Shown here: in pieces, positions 8,575-16,108 of the stretch
How the letters are laid out: each line of letters begins with the position of its first letter
Numbering within the stretch: the stretch's first letter is position 1
Source: Candidatus Binatia bacterium
Lineage (GTDB): Bacteria; Desulfobacterota; Binatia; UBA12015
Direction: 5' to 3'
DNA: 64,000 nt
NCBI GenBank assembly: GCA_029243485.1
Contig: JAQWRY010000052.1
Coordinates: 1-64,000 of the forward strand
The notes under the pieces: model-generated
Databases searched by the model: none
Told to the model about the DNA's origin: nothing
The model's input: only the letters and a program-made list of their open reading frames with translations
Translations under genes and position numbers: made by a program

Positions 8575-9279
8575 TCAGCCGGTCGGCCACTCCCGCGCAT
8601 AGTGAAACCGGATCTGCGCGTCCGAATAGCGATGGGCACGACCCACCGGGCAGGCATCGCGAACCGCCAGCCAAGGACGCCAACGCTCACCTAGGAGCGC
8701 GTGATCTGTTCGGGCGTCCCCAACCTCGCAGGCGTGCTCGAATGCGGGACCGCACGGAGCGTCGCAGCCCTCGCACGGGGGCCCGACCGTCGGCGCCGGC
8801 CCGTCAGGGCCCGCGACGTCCACGATCACCACCGCCCGGAGCGCGAACCAAGGCCCGTACTCCGGGTGCGCCAGAAGCTGCCCGGCAGAGAGCGGCGCGA
8901 AGCCGACGTGCATCGCGAGGCGCTGCATCGGCAAACGGCGCGGAGGCGGCTCGTGGGAGAATACGACCTCGTGCCCGAGATCCAACGATCGCGTCTCTTC
9001 GACCAGAGTCCTCTCCATCCAGCGATCGAGAGGATCCGACACGTCTGGGCGATCCGGCTCACGCTCCATCTCCTGGAGGAATGTCGACCAGAACGCCCGC
9101 GTGTTCCCCACCAGAAGCGCCAGCGACTCGCCCCCACCGGCCCACGGCAAACGGTCCTCCCGCGCCACCGCGTCGTCGTACCAGGAGACACGGAACGGAT
9201 GGACGAGATCGAGGCCCCGTGAGCGCAGGCCGGACCCGAGGTTCTGAGTCACGTGCCGCCACGACGCCGCCCGGTTCAT
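8575..9279 (-). CDS. MMACHC/CblC-like cobalamin-processing protein
   Basis: 234-residue protein resembling the human cobalamin trafficking protein MMACHC. Shared landmarks in order: F-R-V-S-W-Y-D-D (human FQVAWYN), L-P-W-A-G-G-G-E-S-L-A-L-L-V, D-P-L-D-R-W-M, R-R-L-P-M-Q-R-L-A-M-H-V-G, and G-P-W-F-A-L-R-A-V-V (human GGWFAIRGVV). MMACHC removes upper-axial ligands from cobalamins with flavin or glutathione. A Cys-rich insertion (C-E-G-C-D-A-P-C) near residue 180 is a bacterial-type addition that could hold a metal or cluster. The ATG before NRAASWRHV was chosen because upstream translation is Arg/His-rich and overlaps DoxX. It is divergent from doxX. Confidence 0.7.
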   Translation of the reverse strand: MNRAASWRHVTQNLGSGLRSRGLDLVHPFRVSWYDDAVAREDRLPWAGGGESLALLVGNTRAFWSTFLQEMEREPDRPDVSDPLDRWMERTLVEETRSLDLGHEVVFSHEPPPRRLPMQRLAMHVGFAPLSAGQLLAHPEYGPWFALRAVVIVDVAGPDGPAPTVGPPCEGCDAPCGPAFEHACEVGDARTDHALLGERWRPWLAVRDACPVGRAHRYSDAQIRFHYAREWPTG

Positions 9280-9318
9280 ACATGTGACATAGCTCGCCAA
9301 TCGTGAGAGACACAGCGG

Positions 9319-9747
9319 ATGGCAGGCGTATCGATCGGTGGGGACAACGTGGCGACGGCGGAGGGCGGTGGTCCGCGCGTCGTGGACAAGATCTACGCGA
9401 TCATGCGTATGGTCCTGGGCTTCCTCTTCTTCTGCCACGGTGCGCAGAAGATCTTCGGACTGTTCGGCGGCCCGCACCCGGACCTACCCGTCGGCCTCGT
9501 GTGGTTCGCGGGGCTCTCGGAGGTCATCGCCGGTTCGATGATCGCCGTCGGCTTCCTCACGACGTACGCCGCCTTCTTCTCGAGCGGGCTGATGGCCTTT
9601 GCGTACTTCTTGGTCCACCAGGGCGACGCGCTGCTCCCGATCGAGAACCGCGGCGAGTTGGCGACGGTGTACGCCTGGGTCTTCCTGTACATAGCCGCGC
9701 GCGGCGACGGCCCCTGGAGCCTCGGCGGCGACGACGGCGGCTACTGA
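9319..9747 (+). CDS. DoxX family membrane protein
   Basis: 142-residue inner-membrane protein with four predicted helices (about residues 25-45, 60-80, 85-103, 115-133). It has the DoxX signature F-F-C-H-G-A-Q-K-I-F-G in helix 1 and G-L-S-E-V-I-A-G in helix 2. DoxX proteins are linked to respiratory or redox stress complexes in several bacteria, but the reaction is generally unknown. Its last seven bases overlap the tail of the convergent hypothetical gene. The Gly-rich C-terminus (GGDDGGY) is short. Confidence 0.85.
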   Translation: MAGVSIGGDNVATAEGGGPRVVDKIYAIMRMVLGFLFFCHGAQKIFGLFGGPHPDLPVGLVWFAGLSEVIAGSMIAVGFLTTYAAFFSSGLMAFAYFLVHQGDALLPIENRGELATVYAWVFLYIAARGDGPWSLGGDDGGY

Positions 9748-10058
9748 TCCGCTGCGAATTCGGTCGGAAACTCCTTCAAGCCGACGGGGCGCTGCGCAAT
9801 CCGCGGCACGTCCGCCGGTAGCTTGTGACAGTACGCAATGAAGCCGGGAAACGTCGAAGCGGGATCCACCCGGAACCGGCGCACGTAGTCGAGTAGACGT
9901 CGGTGATAGCCCGCATCTTCGACGATCGTGTCACGATCGGATAGGAATCCCGTCGGGTCGATTATCGAAACCCGATCATCGAGGACCCGCAGTAGCTGTT
10001 GGAACCCGAACGAGATCCCCTTTTGCTCGTAGTAGTCGCGCGCGGCGGGCTCGATCAC
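9741..10058 (-). CDS. Hypothetical protein, probably C-terminal remnant of a larger gene
   Basis: A 105-codon frame from a GTG. Coding-like sequence in the same frame continues upstream (KVIYAPQEFFGGLDALRF) until an in-frame TAG near 10122, so the natural N-terminus seems to be missing. No family is recognised. The product is soluble, rich in Arg/Asp, with R-R-L-L-D-Y-V-R-R and F-I-A-Y-C-H-K-L-P as its most distinctive stretches. The break coincides within a few bases with the start of the truncated ClC fragment on the other strand, so this looks like one side of a deletion scar rather than a complete gene. Confidence 0.45.
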   Translation of the reverse strand: MIEPAARDYYEQKGISFGFQQLLRVLDDRVSIIDPTGFLSDRDTIVEDAGYHRRLLDYVRRFRVDPASTFPGFIAYCHKLPADVPRIAQRPVGLKEFPTEFAADQ

Positions 10059-10104
10059 GAAGCGCAGCGCGTCGAGGCCCCCGAAGAACTCCTGCGGCGC
10101 GTAG

Positions 10105-10350
10105 ATTACTTTCGGCCCCGGCTACGTGGCGGCGGGCTGGCTTGCGGGGGACCAGCACGCATTGTGGATCCTCGCTGGCGCCTGCCTTCTCGCCGGCGGG
10201 TACCGGATTCCGCTCGCCTGCATGCTTCTCGTCGCGGAGTCGACGGGCAATCTCGTACTGACCGTCGTCGGTCTCGCTGCGATCGCAATGGGCCAGGTGA
10301 TGATGAAAAGCGACTCGGTCTCGAACGCAAAACACGACGCCCGCGCCTAG
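10105..10350 (+). pseudogene. ClC-type chloride channel, C-terminal fragment
   Basis: Open translation starting right after an in-frame TAG gives a hydrophobic peptide with F-G-P-G-Y-V-A-A-G and, further on, A-G-G-Y-R-I-P-L-A-C-M-L-L-V-A-E-S-T-G-N. This matches the terminal helices of ClC channels (GxxRxPLTxxxLVxExTG). Only about 80 residues of a usual 400-plus remain, and the selectivity-filter motifs are absent. A frame starting at a GTG exists (74 codons), but the product would be a non-functional membrane stub. Confidence 0.65.
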
Positions 10351-10395
10351 ATCCTTGGGACTCGCACCCCCTCTCCACAATGGTATGAAACGCCC

Positions 10396-11835
10396 ATGCC
10401 CTGCATCCTGCCTCGAACGCTCTTGCTCGCGGCATTCACCCTACTCGCCGCGTGCGCCGGGAGCAGCACCGGCACGACGAGTGATTCCGGATCGGCGCCC
10501 ACTGAACAACCGGCTGGCCCGTGGGACGAAGGTGAGTTTCTCGCCGCCGAGCCCCAAGGCCGGGGCGATCCGGACGTGGGCCGTGACATGCTCCTGGGCG
10601 GCCCGTTCATGACCTGCGGCATTCCATGGAAGATCTGGGAGAACCCCGCCTTCCAAGGTCTGATCTCCCAGGGCTTCGGCGGCGGCCCCGATGCCCCGAA
10701 CGTTCCAGGTCGCGAGGGCAAGAACGCCGAACTGCCCTACTGCCTGAACGTGTTCGAAGCGCAGGACGGCGCGGAAGTCGTCAATGCGAACTGGCTCTTA
10801 TGCCACGGCGGACAGTGCGACGGAGAGCTCGTCATCGGCCTCGGGAACGCGAACGCCGATTTCACTAGCGGCTTCGGCAACCCGGGAACGAGTGGAGCTC
10901 TCCCTCCGGAGGTCCTCGCGACCCTCAGCCTCGACGAGAAGGAAGAGGCGCACTTCACGAAGATGCTCACGCGCGGCGCGATCATCGGTGACACGACCGC
11001 GATGCGCACCATCGGTATGAACCCAGCCGAAGTGCTCGCCGTCGTGCTCATGGTCCATCACGACCGCGACACTCTCGAGTGGAGCGACGACGAACTCGCG
11101 CCGATTGTCCGGCGCGACCACGACGGGAACGTCCTTCCCGACTACAAGCGGACGTCGGACCCGCCGCCCTGGTGGCGTGTGCACAAGAAGACCGCGCTGT
11201 TCTACAACGGTATGGCGCGCGGCGACCACCGCTGCACCATGGCGCTGGCGACATCGGTCTGCGTGGACGATGTCGAACAGGCCCGAAGGATCGACGCATG
11301 GTTCCGCGACATTCAGGCGTTCGTTGATTCCGTGCGCGCACCGAAGTATCCCCGAGCGATCGACGCCGCGCTCGCGTCTGAGGGTGAAGAGGTCTTCGTC
11401 GCCAACCGCGCCCGATGCCACGGCACGTACTCCGAGAACGAGGCCGACGAGACGTATCCGAACCTCTTGATTCCACTCGACGTCATCGGAACCGATCCCG
11501 CCGTGGCGGAGTCGGGCGCCGTGCACAGCCCAGAGTTGGTGGAGTGGTACAACGCATCGTTCTACGGCGAGATCACCCAGGTGGAGCCGAACGACCCGTT
11601 CCCCGGGTACATGCCACCGCCTCTCGACGGCATCTGGGCGACGGCCCCCTTCCTGCACAACGGCTCCGTCCCGACGGCAGAACTCCTCCTGAACTCCGGC
11701 GCGCGACCCACGCGCTGGCGCCGGTTCGATCTCGACACCACCTACTGGAGTCAGGCGAACACCGGCCATCCCTTCGGCGACCACCTCACCCGAGAAGAGC
11801 GCCGCGCCGTCATCGAGTATCTGAAGACGGTCTAA
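10396..11835 (+). CDS. Cytochrome c-like lipoprotein with both CxxCH motifs altered
   Basis: 479-residue exported lipoprotein: signal peptide with lipobox L-A-A-C (Cys20), then a low-complexity Ser/Thr/Gly linker. The body resembles diheme c-type cytochromes of the peroxidase / RoxA-like group, including V-I-G-L-G-N-A-N-A-D-F-T and the C-terminal P-P-L-D-G-I-W-A-T-A-P-F-L-H-N-G-S-V-P-T. At the two expected heme sites the sequence reads W133-L-L-C-H and R338-A-R-C-H instead of C-x-x-C-H. The first Cys is lost by one base at each site (TGG for TGC, CGC for TGC). It may bind heme by one thioether, have lost heme, or be decaying. An M20 peptidase gene follows after 19 bases. Confidence 0.7.
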   Translation: MPCILPRTLLLAAFTLLAACAGSSTGTTSDSGSAPTEQPAGPWDEGEFLAAEPQGRGDPDVGRDMLLGGPFMTCGIPWKIWENPAFQGLISQGFGGGPDAPNVPGREGKNAELPYCLNVFEAQDGAEVVNANWLLCHGGQCDGELVIGLGNANADFTSGFGNPGTSGALPPEVLATLSLDEKEEAHFTKMLTRGAIIGDTTAMRTIGMNPAEVLAVVLMVHHDRDTLEWSDDELAPIVRRDHDGNVLPDYKRTSDPPPWWRVHKKTALFYNGMARGDHRCTMALATSVCVDDVEQARRIDAWFRDIQAFVDSVRAPKYPRAIDAALASEGEEVFVANRARCHGTYSENEADETYPNLLIPLDVIGTDPAVAESGAVHSPELVEWYNASFYGEITQVEPNDPFPGYMPPPLDGIWATAPFLHNGSVPTAELLLNSGARPTRWRRFDLDTTYWSQANTGHPFGDHLTREERRAVIEYLKTV

Positions 11836-11854
11836 CCAACCGGAGAACATCATC

Positions 11855-13042
11855 GTGAGTACGAAGGACGATCTCAAAGCCCGCGTACGCGGCGCAGTGG
11901 ACGACCTGACGCCGCAGCTCCTCGAGGTCTCGCACTTCATCCACGAGAACCCCGAACTCGCCTTCAAAGAGCACAAGGCCGCGAAGGTACTGACCGACAC
12001 TCTGCACGACGCCGGGATCACCGTTCGCAAGGAAGCCTACGGCCTACGGACTGCATTCGAGGCCGAGTTCGGCCGCGACGGTGGCCCGTGCGTCGCGCTC
12101 CTCGCGGAGTACGACGCACTTCCGGGAATCGGCCATGCCTGCGGTCACAACATCATCGCGACGAGCGCTCTCGGTGCGGCCCTCGCCCTCCACGGACTCG
12201 GCGACGACCTGCCCGGACGGATTCGATTCCTCGGCACACCGGCAGAGGAACGCGGCGGCGGCAAGGAGTTGATGGCCCGCGAAGGCGCGTTCGACGGGAT
12301 CGACGCGGCCATGATGGTCCATCCCGCCGGTGTCGATCTGGCAACCATGCCTTGCATCGCCGTCGCCGACGTCGACATCATCTACCACGGTCGCTCGGCG
12401 CACGCGTCGGCGGCACCGCAGGCAGGCATCAATGCCCTCGATGCCCTGGTCATCGCCTACCAGGCCCTTTCCGCACTTCGTCAGCACATCAAGCACACCG
12501 AACGGATCCACGGCATCATCACGCACGGGGGTGACGCAGCCAACGTGATCCCGGAGCGCGCATCGGGACGATTCGGCGTCCGCGCTGCGGACGAGACGCA
12601 GCTCGAGTCGCTCAAGGAACGCGCCAACCAGTGCTTCGAAGCCGGCGCCCTCGCGACCGGTGCTCGGGCCGAGGTCAAGTGGGGCAACGTCGACTATCTC
12701 GACCTGAACACCTGCTGGCCGCTCGCGAACGCTTACCAATCGAACGCGGAGTCGCTCGGGCGCAGCTTCTTTCCGTTCGACAAACTGCCTTCGAGCGTCG
12801 CGGGGAGCACGGACATGGGCAACATCAGCTACCGCGTGCCGTCGATCCACCCGATGATTACCTGCGCTCCCGCCCACGTCACGATCCACAATCCGGAATT
12901 CGAGAAATGGGCCGGCTCGGATCTCGGCGAGAACGCGACGGCCGACGGAGCCAAGGCGCTCGCGATGACCACGCTCGACTTCCTGCTGGACTCCGATCTG
13001 CGCGACGCAGCGAAGAGCGCCTACGAGAAGGGGCTGGCATGA
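11855..13042 (+). CDS. M20 family metallo-amidohydrolase (aminoacylase-like)
   Basis: 395-residue M20D-type peptidase/amidohydrolase. The first metal site is A-E-Y-D-A-L-P-G-I-G-H-A-C-G-H-N, the second T-P-A-E-E-R-G-G-G, with M-M-V-H-P following. The dimerisation domain has H-G-R-S-A-H-A-S-A-A-P and G-I-N-A-L-D-A. It probably hydrolyses an N-acyl amino acid or aminobenzoyl-glutamate-type amide in the cytoplasm using two metal ions. The start is GTG with GGAGA nine to ten bases upstream. Its stop overlaps the following dehydrogenase start by four bases (ATGA). Confidence 0.88.
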   Translation: MSTKDDLKARVRGAVDDLTPQLLEVSHFIHENPELAFKEHKAAKVLTDTLHDAGITVRKEAYGLRTAFEAEFGRDGGPCVALLAEYDALPGIGHACGHNIIATSALGAALALHGLGDDLPGRIRFLGTPAEERGGGKELMAREGAFDGIDAAMMVHPAGVDLATMPCIAVADVDIIYHGRSAHASAAPQAGINALDALVIAYQALSALRQHIKHTERIHGIITHGGDAANVIPERASGRFGVRAADETQLESLKERANQCFEAGALATGARAEVKWGNVDYLDLNTCWPLANAYQSNAESLGRSFFPFDKLPSSVAGSTDMGNISYRVPSIHPMITCAPAHVTIHNPEFEKWAGSDLGENATADGAKALAMTTLDFLLDSDLRDAAKSAYEKGLA

Positions 13043-13974
13043 AGGCCGTCCGCTGTTCGGGCGACGGCGTCGTCGTCACCGACGTCCCGGCGCCATCGGG
13101 CGACGGCATCGACGTACAAGTCCGGTCCTCCGGCATCTGCGGCTCCGACATCCACCTCCTGGGCGCCGGGCTCACGGCGACCCTCGGACACGAGTTTGCC
13201 GGCGTCCTCTCCGATGGAACGGCGGTCGCCGTCGAGCCGATCGCGCCGTGCCGAGAATGCTCGTACTGCCGCAGCGGCCGCTACAACCACTGCGTGTCGG
13301 GAGCGTCGATGATTCTCGGTGTCGGACTCGACGGCGGAATGGCCGAGCGCGTCCGTGTTCCGGAGTCCTCCCTCGTCCCCCTGCCCGCCTCCGTGCCCGT
13401 GAGCGATGCGTGCCTCGTCGAGCCGCTTGCGATTGCGGTACACGGGATCCGGCGTGTCGGGCTGGGCGGAAGCCCGCGCGTCGCCGTCATCGGCGGCGGT
13501 ACGATCGGACTGACCGGTGTCGCCGCGGCACGCGCCACTGGCGCGCACGTCGATCTCGCCGCCCGCCACGACGCGCAGAAGGCCGCCGGTGCGAGACTCG
13601 GTGCCGGCGAAGTCGATGCGACCGAACCATACGACGTCGTGATCGATGCGGCCGGGACGACCAGCTCCCTCGACGAGGCCGTGAACCTTCTTCGCCCCTG
13701 CGGCAAGCTGCTGATCCTCGCGACGTTCTGGGAGGGCATGACCATGCCCGGCTTCGGAGTCTGCATGAAGGAGATCGACGTGATCCCCGCCGCGATGTAT
13801 AGCCGCCTTGGCCCGAGCCGCGACGTCGACGCCGCGGCGGCGCTGCTCGCGAGTAATCCAGAGATCGCACGCTCGGTCATCACGCACCGCTTCCCGCTCG
13901 AAGCGGCCTCCGAGGCATTCCGCATCGCAGCGGATCGCAAAGCCGGCGCGATCAAAGTCGTTCTGGAACCCTGA
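13039..13974 (+). CDS. Zinc-dependent medium-chain alcohol dehydrogenase
   Basis: 311-residue MDR-family dehydrogenase. The catalytic zinc site is S-S-G-I-C-G-S-D-I-H and G-H-E-F-A-G; the structural zinc lobe has four Cys (C-R-E-C-S-Y-C-R-S-G-R-Y-N-H-C). The nucleotide-binding loop is V-I-G-G-G-T-I-G-L. It is slightly shorter than usual (about 340), with a compact Rossmann half. NAD(P)-dependent oxidation of an alcohol or polyol is expected; overlap with the M20 gene suggests the two handle one substrate in sequence. The ATG overlapping the M20 stop is chosen over longer frames. Confidence 0.87.
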   Translation: MKAVRCSGDGVVVTDVPAPSGDGIDVQVRSSGICGSDIHLLGAGLTATLGHEFAGVLSDGTAVAVEPIAPCRECSYCRSGRYNHCVSGASMILGVGLDGGMAERVRVPESSLVPLPASVPVSDACLVEPLAIAVHGIRRVGLGGSPRVAVIGGGTIGLTGVAAARATGAHVDLAARHDAQKAAGARLGAGEVDATEPYDVVIDAAGTTSSLDEAVNLLRPCGKLLILATFWEGMTMPGFGVCMKEIDVIPAAMYSRLGPSRDVDAAAALLASNPEIARSVITHRFPLEAASEAFRIAADRKAGAIKVVLEP

Positions 13975-13983
13975 GCAGGGTGC

Positions 13984-15513
13984 CTACTCGACCGACAGAT
14001 TCCACTCCGCTCCCGAGGTACGCCCCGTGATGTAGACCGCCCCTGCGGGCCCGGGTGTCGTCTCGACATCCACGAGGCCTTCCACCGAGACCGACGGCTC
14101 ACCGTGTTTTCCCGACGGATAGAAGACGACTAGCTCGGTGTCCGAAGACGCATGCGTTCCGGACACCTCGAGGCCACCCGTCGCGGGGTCATAGACCGCC
14201 CGGCCGAGTCGGCCCGGAGCCGCACGGACGTATGCCCTCGTCAGATCCGTCACCAGCAGCGAGCGCTCTCCACGAATCTCGTTTGTGAAGCAGTCCACCT
14301 CGAACTCGCCCCACGGAACCGGCGGGTCCGCACCCCCACGAGCGTCGCTCACCTTGTGCGGATCCCCGCAGGATTCTCGCCAGGTCCAGATCGTCGCCGA
14401 GGTGTGGAACTCGTCCTGGAAACCCTGATGATCGAGAAAGTAGCCGTCCCCGTCGGGACCGGCCCGGCTCGGGCTCGCGCCCCACTCGCCCGTCAGGACG
14501 GGCGCTCCGCCGAAGAGCGCCGCCTCGTCGACCGCAATCTGAAAGGCGTTGCGCGTGATCGGCGTCCCCGAGAATCCGCCCGTGTAGATGTGGGGCGCAT
14601 AGACGACGCCATCGTCGCGCTCGAAGTCCAGAGGCGGTCCCTGTCCGAGCACCGACCAGAGCGAGAACGGTTCGAACAAGACAAGATGTGAGGGACCGCC
14701 CGCCGCCCGCTCCGCCGCACGAATCGACGCGAGGGATTCCGAATACAGCGCGGAGAGGCCCTCCTGCTGCAGCGGCGAGAATGCCCCCGGCTCGTTGATG
14801 ATGTCGTATCCGGCGACCGCGGGCTCGTTCGCGAACCGAGCCGAGAGGTGTCCGAGCATACTCGCGTACCGCGTTCGAATCCCCACCCCCCCGGGTCCTT
14901 CCGCATTCTCGAAGAACGCGTCCCAGGACGAAACGACCGCCGGGCTCGTCTCCCGGGTGCCCCCGAGAATGCACCGCACGCGTCCTTCATCGAACGTCGC
15001 CCAGGCGGGGGCCCCATCCCAGCCGAGGGCCGGCTCGGACGGAGGCTCGCAGACCTCATCGGGTCGCGCTGCAAGCACAGCGGTCCACGCGTCCTGGTGG
15101 AGATCGATGATCGTGTACAGCCCATGGCGCGCGAGCCTCTGGACCACGCGATCGATCTCGTCAATGTAGCTCTCGTCGTAAACCCCCGGCTCTGGTTCGA
15201 CGCGCGACCACGAGAGCAGAAGGCGAACCGCGTTCCACCCGATCTCCGACATTCGTTCCGCATCCGACTCGGGGAACGGAAAAGTCGTCGGGAAGTCGTT
15301 GCCGCTCCAGTACTCCGCGAACGAGTTCACGTTCGCGCCCCGCAGCAGGACTTCACGGCCGAGCGCATCCACGATTCGTCCGCCTTCCAGGGGATCCGGC
15401 TCCGCATGGAGGAACGAAAGGGCCGCGGGGGCCGGTGGAGGCGTCGTGTCCGAACAGCCGAACGAAGCGCAGGCGAGGACCAGAGACAGGGCGAGCCGGG
15501 AGAGGACGGGCAT
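13984..15513 (-). CDS. GH5-family glycoside hydrolase (endoglycoceramidase-like), exported
   Basis: 509-residue secreted, probably lipid-anchored hydrolase: a hydrophobic signal with Cys residues near 14 and 20 precedes a Pro/Ala linker. The TIM barrel shows G-R-E-V-L-L-R-G-A-N-V-N-S, W-N-A-V-R-L-L-L-S-W, Y-T-I-I-D-L-H-Q-D-A-W, D-I-I-N-E-P (acid/base Glu) and L-T-G-E-W-G-A (nucleophile Glu). A C-terminal beta domain follows. This pattern fits endoglycoceramidases and related GH5 enzymes that cleave glycolipids. The second ATG (PVLSRLAL) was preferred because the signal begins there. It is transcribed in the same direction as, and 49 bases downstream of, the L,D-transpeptidase gene. Confidence 0.85.
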   Translation of the reverse strand: MPVLSRLALSLVLACASFGCSDTTPPPAPAALSFLHAEPDPLEGGRIVDALGREVLLRGANVNSFAEYWSGNDFPTTFPFPESDAERMSEIGWNAVRLLLSWSRVEPEPGVYDESYIDEIDRVVQRLARHGLYTIIDLHQDAWTAVLAARPDEVCEPPSEPALGWDGAPAWATFDEGRVRCILGGTRETSPAVVSSWDAFFENAEGPGGVGIRTRYASMLGHLSARFANEPAVAGYDIINEPGAFSPLQQEGLSALYSESLASIRAAERAAGGPSHLVLFEPFSLWSVLGQGPPLDFERDDGVVYAPHIYTGGFSGTPITRNAFQIAVDEAALFGGAPVLTGEWGASPSRAGPDGDGYFLDHQGFQDEFHTSATIWTWRESCGDPHKVSDARGGADPPVPWGEFEVDCFTNEIRGERSLLVTDLTRAYVRAAPGRLGRAVYDPATGGLEVSGTHASSDTELVVFYPSGKHGEPSVSVEGLVDVETTPGPAGAVYITGRTSGAEWNLSVE

Positions 15514-15562
15514 CTTAGGAGTCTCCCCGGCCGGAGCGCTCATCGTCAAGGGCTCTCGGTAC

Positions 15563-16057
15563 TCACTCGTCGATTTGCACCTTCGTGCCGGGCTGCAGTT
15601 CTTCGAACAAGGCGATCACATCCTCGTTCCGCATACGCACACAGCCGTGCGAGTGGGGCTCACCCATCGGCTGATCATCGGGCGTGCCGTGGATGTAGAT
15701 GTAGCGGTCGTGCGTATCGACGTTTCCACCGAGGTTCCGGCCGTCTTCCAGACCCGAGAGCCAGATGACGCGAGAGAGAATCCAATCGCGCTCGGGATGA
15801 GCGGTCTGAAGTTCGGGCGTGAGAATCTCGCCGGTCAGACACCGCGCGCTGAACACCGCGCCGCACGGAGCCCCAGCGCCGATGAGCTCCTTCACTTCGT
15901 GCGCGCCGCGGGGCGTCTGCAGGCTCCCGCTTTGCTCGCCTGCGCCGTTCGCCGCGGTCGAGACCGGGTAGCGGCCGACCACGCGCTCCCCCGCCAGAAG
16001 CTCCAGGCTCTGGTTGGCGAGACAGACGCGAATCCACAGGTCCCCCACGATGCCCAC
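15563..16057 (-). CDS. L,D-transpeptidase (YkuD domain)
   Basis: 164-residue protein that is essentially one YkuD domain. The catalytic motif is H-S-H-G-C-V-R-M (nucleophile Cys, with upstream H-G-T-P), and the N-terminal strands resemble the typical 'Q-x-L-x-L' strand of the fold (N-Q-S-L-E-L-L). It would cross-link or modify peptidoglycan, or attach lipoprotein, through L,D-bonds. No signal peptide is apparent with the GTG start used, which is unusual for a periplasmic enzyme. An unrecognised start or non-classical export is possible. The gene is divergent from the carboxylesterase with a 51-base shared promoter region. Confidence 0.85.
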   Translation of the reverse strand: MGIVGDLWIRVCLANQSLELLAGERVVGRYPVSTAANGAGEQSGSLQTPRGAHEVKELIGAGAPCGAVFSARCLTGEILTPELQTAHPERDWILSRVIWLSGLEDGRNLGGNVDTHDRYIYIHGTPDDQPMGEPHSHGCVRMRNEDVIALFEELQPGTKVQIDE

Positions 16058-16108
16058 AGTCTACAGGTCGGTCGACAGGTGCAACACCGGTCCGCTATTT
16101 CACGCGAC

